Source: SAR324 cluster bacterium (GTDB taxonomy: Bacteria; SAR324; XYD2-FULL-50-16). Taken from it: a stretch of DNA of 14,297 nucleotides. The notes under the pieces are model-generated. The model was not told the origin of the DNA. It was given only the letters and a program-made list of their open reading frames with translations, and made no database searches. The translations under genes and the position numbers were made by a program. The stretch lies in assembly GCA_002401295.1 (NCBI GenBank), contig NVSR01000014.1, positions 1 to 14,297 of the forward strand, given 5' to 3'. This document shows positions 6,545 to 14,297 of the stretch, piece by piece. Every line of letters starts with the position of its first letter. Position 1 is the first letter of the stretch.

Positions 6545-6585
6545 TCTATCAGTTATCGGTTCTTCACCAACCGCCAACCCTTTTC

Positions 6586-8658
6586 TTATCCTTTCTGAGT
6601 GTGGGTAAAGACGCCATCCCAATCATCACCGGGAGAATCTTCCAGAAAACTCTGGCAACGATCGACGTAGGTCAATGAAGGGCCATCTTGTGGGTACAAA
6701 GCCAGAGCTTGCTGGAAGAGGACTGTTGCCCCCTGAAAATTCATTTGTTTATACATCGCTAAGCCCTTATGGAAAAGGTCTATCATATCAGCGAATTTTC
6801 CTGAGGTCATATTTTTACGATCCAGCAGGTCATAAACTGTGATGGGTTCGTTCTTACCAACCACCCTAATGGTATCCAGTTCACGAACGTCAATAAACTC
6901 AGCCGTACTCTTATAGGTAGAATCAGAAATCATGGAGTAATTCTTATAGAACTTATTGGCTCCCTCTAAACGAGCAGCCAAGTTCACGGCATCGCCCATC
7001 ATAGTATAATCCATTCTGTTTTTAGAGCCCATGTTGCCCACTACCATGGGGCCGGAGTTGATTCCCATACGGACCAGTAACTGGGGCCTGCCCTCTTCCA
7101 TCAGCTTCTGACGCATTTCCACCATACGTTTTTGCATGTCAATGGTGGCGTAGCAGGCCAGTTTTGCATGATCGAGTTGTTTCAGGGGGGCACCCCAAAA
7201 AGCGATGATGGCATCACCTTCGAATTTGTCCACTGTACCATTGTATCCGGCAATGATGTCGCACATGTCGCTCAGGTATTCATTCAAGAGGGCAACTAAC
7301 TCATCGGGAGTCAGGCTTTCTGAGATGGTGGAAAAACCTTGAATATCCGAGAAGTAAGCTGTCATCTCCCTCAGTTCTCCTCCCAGAGAGAGCTTGCTGG
7401 GATCCTCAACCAATGCGTCGATCACAGCGGGTGATAAGTATTGTCCAAAAGCTCCCTTGATAAACTGTCGCTCCTGGCTCGCCAGAATATATAGATAAAC
7501 GTTGATACAAATGAATCCCAGCAATCCGGCGGTTAAGGTATAACTCATGGAGAATACCAAGTCGAAGGTCACATAGGCTAAAGAGCAAAAAGTAGTGTAA
7601 CCAATGACTAGCAATACAGCGGATAAATACCTGACAGTGGGGTTTTCCAGGAAATGCAAGGCAATTAAAACCCCCAAAAATAGAAAACTCAGTGCAATTT
7701 CTGTTGGCAGACTAACTGAGCGTAAGGGAGCTCCTTTTAAGAGGGTTGCCACTTCATTAGCTAAGAGTTCTACCCCGTAGACTTCACCAATGATTGTATT
7801 GAAAATATCATGGGACACCTCCCAGGTATCTCCCAGGAAAACAATCTTGCCTTCGATCAATTCCCGGTACTCATCCATGTGGTCTTCATCCTCCACATCA
7901 ATCTCAATGATATCCATGGCTGAGATGCCTACAAAGGGATCCTGGCTGAGGAAAGGGACATCAGCATTGAGTGCGGTGAAATCAGCTCGGAAGTCGTTGA
8001 ATTGATCCAGTTTGATCTTTAAATCGCCCAGGATCAATCGGTTGCCCTGGATTCTAGGCTCCACACCCAGGTATTTAGCTACAGTTTTGACTGAAATCGG
8101 CCATTCATTGTGCTTTGCTCCGATCTCAGGATAGAGGCGCAGGCGGTTTAACATATCCCCACTCTTCATGTGGTTGGAATAGGCTGTCTCTGCTGCTTGA
8201 TGGATTGTTTCAGTAGGGTAATTGATTTTTTCAAAAAATTTGTTATTCCGGTCGCGAAAGACCAGCTGGGAAACCAGGATGGTATTGCCCGCTTTTTTTA
8301 AGTAGTCCGCGATAATGGGGTCTTCATCGTAGGAGCTGGGAAAATCCATCAGCATATCGACCATGATGACTTTGGCACCGAGTAATTTTAAACGATAAAC
8401 GATCTTCCCAATGTCTTCACGTCGAATGGGGTAACTGCCGTAATCCTCAAAAAAAGCTTCATCTTGAACCACCAGAGCTATTTTGTCGGAAGGAAAGGTG
8501 ACTTTCTCCGGATCTCCGTAGGTCGTTCTGAGGATGTGGCGCAAAGATAGGGTTTGATTCTCTAAGGTCGAAAACAACTCCTTATATTCTGCCGGAATCA
8601 TCACCAGAAAAAACAGGATTGTGGCTATAATATCATAACGTTTTAGTATATTTTTCAT
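6586..8658 (-). CDS. CHASE2-domain class III adenylate cyclase
   Basis: This 690-residue membrane signalling enzyme probably makes cAMP from ATP. TM1 is at about residues 10-22. An extracytoplasmic CHASE2 sensor covers about 30-310, with typical IALVVQDEAFF and GKIVFLGDT blocks. Three more TMs lie at about 318-337, 344-362 and 371-392, the usual CHASE2 layout. The catalytic domain (about 428-612) has metal-binding Asp438 and Asp482, substrate-selecting Lys478 and Thr552, and transition-state Asn559 and Arg563. The Lys/Thr pair marks class IIIb adenylate rather than guanylate cyclases, and all catalytic residues are present. The C-terminus (about 620-672) is helical and TPR-like. No clear Shine-Dalgarno precedes the ATG; AAGAG lies 8 bases away. 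The FecR-domain gene lies 243 bases upstream on the same strand. The ligand sensed is unknown; domain calls are firm. Confidence 0.94.
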   Translation of the reverse strand: MKNILKRYDIIATILFFLVMIPAEYKELFSTLENQTLSLRHILRTTYGDPEKVTFPSDKIALVVQDEAFFEDYGSYPIRREDIGKIVYRLKLLGAKVIMVDMLMDFPSSYDEDPIIADYLKKAGNTILVSQLVFRDRNNKFFEKINYPTETIHQAAETAYSNHMKSGDMLNRLRLYPEIGAKHNEWPISVKTVAKYLGVEPRIQGNRLILGDLKIKLDQFNDFRADFTALNADVPFLSQDPFVGISAMDIIEIDVEDEDHMDEYRELIEGKIVFLGDTWEVSHDIFNTIIGEVYGVELLANEVATLLKGAPLRSVSLPTEIALSFLFLGVLIALHFLENPTVRYLSAVLLVIGYTTFCSLAYVTFDLVFSMSYTLTAGLLGFICINVYLYILASQERQFIKGAFGQYLSPAVIDALVEDPSKLSLGGELREMTAYFSDIQGFSTISESLTPDELVALLNEYLSDMCDIIAGYNGTVDKFEGDAIIAFWGAPLKQLDHAKLACYATIDMQKRMVEMRQKLMEEGRPQLLVRMGINSGPMVVGNMGSKNRMDYTMMGDAVNLAARLEGANKFYKNYSMISDSTYKSTAEFIDVRELDTIRVVGKNEPITVYDLLDRKNMTSGKFADMIDLFHKGLAMYKQMNFQGATVLFQQALALYPQDGPSLTYVDRCQSFLEDSPGDDWDGVFTHTQKG

Positions 8659-8846
8659 GGTGGAAGCTCTTAAAAACTAAATTCAACAAGAAAAAACAAT
8701 CCTTTACCAAATAGAGCGGAATTTTTCAAAGAAGAGAACAAAGAACAACTAGTATATTGAATTCCGTTGAAAAGATTTATTCTTAAATTTATCAGAGAAA
8801 ATGCGGCTCTACAAGAAGGGAAAAATAGCTGGATAGGGGGATGGTG

Positions 8847-8872
8847 TCTGAGGTGGGGGTTCCCACCTCAGA
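8847..8872 (-). terminator. Strong hairpin between the FecR-domain and cyclase genes
   Basis: TCTGAGGTGGG (8847-8857) and CCCACCTCAGA (8862-8872) form a perfect 11-base stem with loop GGTT, the strongest hairpin in the window. It begins 30 bases downstream of the FecR-domain gene stop. No immediate T run follows on the minus strand; the nearest, ATTTTT, is about 20 bases further. It may attenuate readthrough into the cyclase gene or stabilise the upstream mRNA. Confidence 0.5.
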
Positions 8873-8901
8873 GGGGAATTATAGCCTTGGAGCAGGGAGG
8901 A

Positions 8902-10207
<1,306 letters not shown>

Positions 10208-11554
10208 ATGAGTACGAGTAATTGGAGTAAATCATCCTGGAAGGCTTTTCCTGCCATGCAACAACCTGATTGGCCCGATCTCGAGTTGTATAAGGGAACC
10301 TTGAATGAGATTGAAAGTCTACCCCCTTTAGTTTTTGCTGGTGAAATTCGATCCTTGCGTCAACAATTGGCCGCCGCCGCTCAAGGCAAGGCCTTTTTGC
10401 TGCAGGGAGGGGATTGTGCCGAAGAGTTTAATCAGTGCACGGCCCCAACCATCCGGGAAACTCTGAAGGTGATTCTGCAAATGGCAGTGGTCATGACTTA
10501 TGGTGGAGAACGCCCCGTAGTGAAGGTCGGACGGATTGCCGGACAATACGCCAAACCCCGTTCCAAGCCCACAGAAATGGTGAATGGGCAAGAGCTGCCA
10601 AGTTTTCGAGGTGATCTTATAAACTCAGCGGAACCGACCCTGGCAGGCAGAACTCCCGATGTGAAAAAATTATTGTCCGGGTATTTCTACTCGGCCTCCA
10701 CGTTGAACCTGCTGCGTGCTTTCACCAGAGGTGGTTATGCTTCCCTGGAAGAGGTGCATTCCTGGAACAAAGAGTTCGTGAAGAACTCCAAGGCTGGCAA
10801 GTCCTATGAAAAAATGGCCACGGATATTGAGAAAGCCTTGAAGTTCATGAATGTGATTGGCTTAAATCTGGACTCGAATCCTCAATTAAAAGAAGTGGAT
10901 TTCTATACCTCCCATGAAGCTTTGTTGCTGGGTTATGAAGAAGCTTTGACCCGCCAGGATACCTTGACCAACAAGTGGTATGACTGCAGTGCTCACATGC
11001 TTTGGATCGGAGATCGAACACGGCAGTTGGATGGGGCTCATATTGAATTCTTCCGTGGTATCAACAATCCGATCGGTGTTAAAATCGGACCGAATCATTC
11101 CATGGATGAAGTCAAAAAAATGCTCAGTATCCTCAACCCGAATAATGAGTGGGGACGTATTACCCTGATCACTCGTTTTGGTAAGGATCAGATACAAGAC
11201 TACTTGCCTGGCTTGGTTCGTGGTGTCGAAGAAGAAGGCCAAAGGGTGCTCTGGAGCTGTGATCCCATGCATGGCAACACTTATGTTTCCGGCTCCAAAT
11301 ACAAGACTAGAAAAGTTGAAGACATCCTGAGTGAAATCCGTAGCTTTTTTGCCATTCATAAAGCGGAAGGCACGGTTGCCGGAGGCGTACACTTTGAGTT
11401 GACCGGAAAGGATGTGACTGAATGTGTCGGTGGAGCGCAACAAATTTCTGATGGGCAACTGGAAGAAAATTATGCCACTTCCTGTGATCCTCGCTTGAAT
11501 GCTCAGCAGAGCCTGGAGCTAGCCTTTTTAATCGCTGAAATTCTGAAAGGTTGA
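10208..11554 (+). CDS. aroG: 3-deoxy-D-arabino-heptulosonate 7-phosphate synthase, class II
   Basis: This 448-residue cytoplasmic enzyme condenses phosphoenolpyruvate and erythrose 4-phosphate, the first step of the shikimate pathway. It is the class II (plant/Mycobacterium AroG) type, unrelated in sequence to E. coli AroF/G/H. The N-terminus NWSKSSW...QQPDWPD is typical. Metal ligands by family are Cys70 (LQGGDCAEEF), His355 (SCDPMHGNT), Glu397 (GGVHFELTG) and Asp427 (YATSCDPRLN), all present. RIAGQYAKPRS (109-119) is the PEP-binding loop. A TTG at 10196 opens the frame, but ATG at 10208 gives the usual MSTSNW start; neither has a strong Shine-Dalgarno. It is complete, normal in length and 4 bases upstream of panB. 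Feedback inhibition is likely by family but cannot be read here. Confidence 0.96.
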   Translation: MSTSNWSKSSWKAFPAMQQPDWPDLELYKGTLNEIESLPPLVFAGEIRSLRQQLAAAAQGKAFLLQGGDCAEEFNQCTAPTIRETLKVILQMAVVMTYGGERPVVKVGRIAGQYAKPRSKPTEMVNGQELPSFRGDLINSAEPTLAGRTPDVKKLLSGYFYSASTLNLLRAFTRGGYASLEEVHSWNKEFVKNSKAGKSYEKMATDIEKALKFMNVIGLNLDSNPQLKEVDFYTSHEALLLGYEEALTRQDTLTNKWYDCSAHMLWIGDRTRQLDGAHIEFFRGINNPIGVKIGPNHSMDEVKKMLSILNPNNEWGRITLITRFGKDQIQDYLPGLVRGVEEEGQRVLWSCDPMHGNTYVSGSKYKTRKVEDILSEIRSFFAIHKAEGTVAGGVHFELTGKDVTECVGGAQQISDGQLEENYATSCDPRLNAQQSLELAFLIAEILKG

Positions 11555-11558
11555 TTCT

Positions 11559-12332
11559 ATGAGAGTGACTATCAGGGAACTTCTGGCAAAAAAAGGAAGC
11601 AGTCCCATCGTAGTGGCTACAGCCTATGATGCCTGGATGGCAGGAATTGTTGATGAAGCCGTCGATATGATCCTGATTGGTGATTCCTTAGGTATGGTGG
11701 TTCAAGGGCAAGAGAGTACGATTCCCGTCACCCTGGATGAGATGATTTATCATACTCGCATGGTTGTTCGTGGCTCTAAAAAGGCTTTTATTTTAGCCGA
11801 CCTGCCTTTTTTGAGTTACCAAAGTTCCGTACGGGATGCTGTGATTGCTGCCGGACGTCTGCTCAAAGAAGGTTACGCACAGGGTGTGAAACTGGAAGGT
11901 GGCAAGCGTGTGGTCCCTCAAGTTGAAGCCATGGTCGCCGCAGGCATTCCTGTGCTGGGACATCTGGGGTTAACACCGCAGTCGATTCATGCTTTTGGCA
12001 GTTACGGCAAGCGGGCCAAAAATCAGGAAGCCGCCAACCTGTTGGTGGAAGATGCCTTGGCTTTGGAACAAGCGGGAGTCTCTATGATTGTGCTGGAGAA
12101 CATTCCCCACGCCTTGGCTGCACGGGTGAGTAAAGTGCTGGCCATTCCCACGATTGGGATTGGAGCGGGTGCTGATTGTGATGGACAGGTTCAGGTCTTT
12201 CATGATCTTTTCGGTTTTTCCGATTTTGCCCCCCGTCATGCCGTCCGTTATTTGGACTGCGGGCAAGAGATGAAGCAAGCGATGCAAAAGTTTGCCGCTG
12301 CCGTACGAAGTCGAGATTTTATTTCAAAATAA
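11559..12332 (+). CDS. panB: 3-methyl-2-oxobutanoate hydroxymethyltransferase
   Basis: This 257-residue cytoplasmic enzyme makes ketopantoate from alpha-ketoisovalerate and 5,10-methylenetetrahydrofolate, the first committed step to pantothenate and CoA. Mg2+ ligands Asp42 (GDSLGMV) and Asp81 (DLPF), substrate contacts Lys111 and Glu113 (VKLEGG), His135 (GHLGLTPQS) and catalytic Glu180 (LENIP) are all present, as is the IGIGAG turn (199-204). Length matches the family. AAAGG lies 8 bases before the ATG. Only 4 bases separate it from the DAHP synthase stop, so the two are almost surely cotranscribed, although their pathways are distinct. The usual partner panC is not seen; a hairpin follows instead. 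Confidence 0.97.
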   Translation: MRVTIRELLAKKGSSPIVVATAYDAWMAGIVDEAVDMILIGDSLGMVVQGQESTIPVTLDEMIYHTRMVVRGSKKAFILADLPFLSYQSSVRDAVIAAGRLLKEGYAQGVKLEGGKRVVPQVEAMVAAGIPVLGHLGLTPQSIHAFGSYGKRAKNQEAANLLVEDALALEQAGVSMIVLENIPHALAARVSKVLAIPTIGIGAGADCDGQVQVFHDLFGFSDFAPRHAVRYLDCGQEMKQAMQKFAAAVRSRDFISK

Positions 12333-12345
12333 TCGCCTCACAGGT

Positions 12346-12370
12346 CCCCTCTGCTTTCAAGTCGGAGGGG
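12346..12370 (+). terminator. Hairpin after panB
   Basis: CCCCTC (12346-12351) and GAGGGG (12365-12370) form a perfect 6-base stem with a 13-base loop, extendable by three G-U pairs. It begins 13 bases after the panB stop. The following CT-rich tract (TCATTTCCCTTCC) has few clean T runs, so termination may be partial. Confidence 0.45.
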
Positions 12371-12390
12371 GTTCCCTCATTTCCCTTCCT

Positions 12391-12419
12391 TTCCCATTCC
12401 CGATTGATTGCGTTATAGA
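12391..12419 (+). promoter_or_regulatory. Weak promoter candidate for tgt
   Basis: TTCCCA (12391-12396, 4/6) and TATAGA (12414-12419, 4/6) are separated by 17 bases. It lies between the panB hairpin and tgt, where a promoter would be expected if the hairpin terminates. Competing weak matches exist nearby, such as TTGATT with TATTGT at 18 bases, so the exact site is uncertain. Confidence 0.3.
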
Positions 12420-12476
12420 GAAGTGAGTATTGTGTTTTAAAATGATCCAGTCTTTTGACAACTATTGAAGTCCCTT

Positions 12477-13622
12477 ATGAATCCAAAATCATTTTCTTTT
12501 AAACTGCACTCAGTCGATCCCTCAGGCGCACGCCGAGGTACCATGCAAACACCTCACGGGAAAATCGAAACACCGATTTTTATGCCCGTGGGAACAGCAG
12601 CAGCTATGAAGGCCTTGACGGTCCAACAGTTGAAAGACACGAAAACTCAAATTGTCTTATCCAACGCTTATCACCTGAATAACCAGCCTGGTGCTGATAT
12701 GGTGGAAAAGTTTGGCGGACTGCATAAATTCATGGGATGGGACGGTCCTATGTTGACGGACTCCGGAGGCTATCAGGTCTTCTCTTTACCGGGTAAGGTT
12801 ATTGATGATGATGGAGTGACTTTCAAATATGCCAAAGGAGGCAAGTCCACTCGCTTAAGTCCAGAGATTTCCATCGACATTCAGAATAGATTGGGTGCGG
12901 ATATCATCATGGCTTTTGATGAATGTGTGGAATTTCCGGCAACCTATGAATATACCAAGCGCTCTCTCAAGGTGACCTCTGAATGGGCGCGTCGCTGCAA
13001 GGCAGCTCACAAGCGAGAAGATCAAGCTTTGTTTGGCATCAGTCAGGGAGGGCTTTATAAAGACCTGAGAGAGGAAGGCCTGAAGCCACTGATTGATCTG
13101 GATCTACCTGGTTATGCCGTGGGAGGACTCTCCGTGGGTGAAGGGTTGGATAATATGAAAATGGCCTTAGACTTCACGACTCACATGATGCCCGTGAATA
13201 AACCTCGCTACCTGATGGGTATCGGTACGCCTGAGGATATTCTGGAAGCAGTGGAGCGTGGAATCGATATGATGGACTGCGTTATGCCCACTAAATACGC
13301 CCGCTCAGCAACTCTCTTTACGAATGTAGGCAAGTTGCGCCTGACCAATCGGGAATTCCGGAATGATAAATTCCAGCTGGATACTGGATGTTCCTGCTAC
13401 ACCTGCGAAAACTTTACCCGAGCCTACCTGCATCATCTCTACACTTCCAATGAGATTTTAGGGGCTATTTTGGGATCCATTCATAATGTTTCTTTTTATA
13501 TCGAACTGATGACTCGATCCAGGAAGGCCATTGAAGAAAAGCGTTTTAGCTCATTTAAACAGGACTTTTTGGCTTTGTATAATCGCAAGGTAAAATCTAA
13601 AAAACCTAAGAAGAAGCGTTGA
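12477..13622 (+). CDS. tgt: tRNA-guanine transglycosylase
   Basis: This 381-residue enzyme exchanges guanine 34 for preQ1 in tRNAs with GUN anticodons, on the queuosine pathway. Asp95 in DSGGYQVFSL and the nucleophile Asp267 in MDCVMPT are present. The substrate pocket shows FDEC (147-150) and GGLSVGE (216-222). The zinc ligands are Cys305, Cys307 and Cys310 in CSCYTC, with His336 in SIHNVSF. Length fits bacterial Tgt. A basic tail, KVKSKKPKKKR, ends the protein. A TTG at 12465 opens the frame, but ATG at 12477 is preceded by GAAG at 6 bases and starts in the usual place. The downstream exoribonuclease gene begins 4 bases after the stop, so the pair is likely cotranscribed. No queA or yajC is seen. 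Confidence 0.97.
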   Translation: MNPKSFSFKLHSVDPSGARRGTMQTPHGKIETPIFMPVGTAAAMKALTVQQLKDTKTQIVLSNAYHLNNQPGADMVEKFGGLHKFMGWDGPMLTDSGGYQVFSLPGKVIDDDGVTFKYAKGGKSTRLSPEISIDIQNRLGADIIMAFDECVEFPATYEYTKRSLKVTSEWARRCKAAHKREDQALFGISQGGLYKDLREEGLKPLIDLDLPGYAVGGLSVGEGLDNMKMALDFTTHMMPVNKPRYLMGIGTPEDILEAVERGIDMMDCVMPTKYARSATLFTNVGKLRLTNREFRNDKFQLDTGCSCYTCENFTRAYLHHLYTSNEILGAILGSIHNVSFYIELMTRSRKAIEEKRFSSFKQDFLALYNRKVKSKKPKKKR

Positions 13623-13626
13623 TTAC

Positions 13627-14297
13627 ATGAAAGTAACCACAGGAAATGTGCAGCGAATTTTGGAGTCTATCGCTCCTGATGGACTGTCAGTCAATGAACT
13701 ATTGGCTGCCCTCGGGCAAAAAAAAGCCAAAAAGGCTTCGGTCCGTAAGTGCTTAAAAAAAATTGCTCAGCGAGCCAACTGTAAAAAACGGGATAATCGC
13801 TACTTTCTCGTCGCGGGGAAACCCCAAAAAATACCCGTTGTTCAGGCACGCAGTCCCCGGCGCAGTCGGCAAGGCAGCCCTCAGGGGATTTTTCTTTTTG
13901 AGGATGGTAAAGGCTTCATTCGAGATTTGCAAAATAATGAACTCTATCCCTTATCCCCTAAAGAACAGGGGGCGCTCTTTCACGGGGATGAAGTTCGCTT
14001 TGCCCTGAGCAAAGGGAAAAAAGACGCCAGGAGAATCGAAATTCTCCAAGTCACTGACCGTAAGACAAAAGTTTTACGAGGTACGGTCAGCTTTAAAAAA
14101 CGGGCCCTGATGTTTACGCCTAGCAGCTCTCATTTTCCACATCAGTTTCTGGTGAAAAAAGCCTCTGTTGGTAAGACGATTCCAGAGGGTGAAGTGCAGT
14201 TAGAGATCACTCGTTATCCGGGGCTGAAGAGTTCACCGGAAGGTAGATTGCTGCTTCGCCAGTCACCGCAGATTAACGAGGAAGAAGCCATCTTGAA
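13627..14297 (+). CDS. rnr: Exoribonuclease R/RNase II family protein, N-terminal part
   Basis: An open frame of 223 codons runs off the right edge, so the catalytic RNB domain is not visible. Residues about 1-62 look like the winged-helix domain found at RNase R N-termini (NVQRILESI...SVNELLAALG...NRYFLV). A cold-shock/OB domain follows at about 86-140, with GIFLFEDGKGFIRD, LYPLSPKEQ and the typical LFHGDEV. A second OB segment covers about 148-210, with LRGTVSF, IPEGEVQLEI and PEGRLLL. In the family these bind structured RNA ahead of a 3'-to-5' hydrolytic domain. The order and the helix-turn-helix favour RNase R over RNase II. The ATG lies 4 bases after the tgt stop with only a distant GAAG. 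The family call rests on the N-terminal pattern alone. Confidence 0.82.
   Translation, partial: MKVTTGNVQRILESIAPDGLSVNELLAALGQKKAKKASVRKCLKKIAQRANCKKRDNRYFLVAGKPQKIPVVQARSPRRSRQGSPQGIFLFEDGKGFIRDLQNNELYPLSPKEQGALFHGDEVRFALSKGKKDARRIEILQVTDRKTKVLRGTVSFKKRALMFTPSSSHFPHQFLVKKASVGKTIPEGEVQLEITRYPGLKSSPEGRLLLRQSPQINEEEAIL

Noticed and set aside
6557..6573. CGGTT/AACCG stem just after the cyclase stop
   Set aside because: A 5-base stem with no T tract on the minus strand is too weak to call a terminator.
8717..8766. CGGAATT ... AATTCCG inverted repeat upstream of the cyclase gene
   Set aside because: The 7-base arms are 36 bases apart in AT-rich DNA and there is no further symmetry; chance is likely.
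10886..11458. 190-codon minus-strand open frame inside DAHP synthase
   Set aside because: It is antisense to a fully recognised enzyme with all its metal ligands, and its translation shows no domain.
12435..12447. TTTTAAAATGATC shared with 1552-1564
   Set aside because: A 13-base match of low-complexity AT sequence upstream of two unrelated genes is most simply coincidence.

Overview
The window reads as ordinary chromosome from a Gram-negative bacterium of moderate GC. Secretion signals, a periplasmic solute-binding protein and a FecR-domain protein beside a membrane adenylate cyclase all fit a diderm cell. A cyanobacterial-style nitrate permease, a class II DAHP synthase and a CHASE2 cyclase paired with a FecR protein suggest a marine proteobacterium-like lineage of the delta/SAR324 type. 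That placement is an impression from protein style, not a phylogeny. There are twelve protein genes, eleven complete and one cut by the right edge. I see no tRNA, rRNA, CRISPR array, insertion sequence or phage gene.

Layout. Positions 1-3316 carry three minus-strand genes: an NrtP/NarK nitrate permease, an orphan periplasmic solute-binding protein and a DeoR-family repressor. The repressor is divergent from a plus-strand gap gene (GAPDH, 3494-4492). Their 177-base shared region holds overlapping divergent promoter candidates and a striking set of TGAAA repeats at exact 10-base spacing. After a convergent terminator region, 4627-9852 is a minus-strand block: in transcription order, a FecR-domain protein, a CHASE2 class III adenylate cyclase, a TsaC/YrdC-type threonylcarbamoyl-AMP synthase and a class V aminotransferase resembling 2-aminoethylphosphonate transaminase. 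A 355-base divergent region (9853-10207) leads into a plus-strand block: class II DAHP synthase, panB (4 bases later), tgt, and the N-terminal part of an RNase R/RNase II-family exoribonuclease (4 bases after tgt).

How the genes work together. Most are housekeeping or central metabolism: glycolysis, aromatic and pantothenate biosynthesis, the tRNA modifications t6A and queuosine, and RNA turnover. Two neighbourhoods suggest local regulation. One is DeoR-gap, where a sugar-phosphate-sensing repressor may control a glycolytic gene, functionally like CggR-gapA of Bacillus but with a different repressor family. The other is FecR-CHASE2 cyclase, a possible extracytoplasmic sensing module with cAMP output. 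No previously unknown multi-gene system stands out. The strongest leads are the phased operator array before gap and the FecR/cyclase pair.
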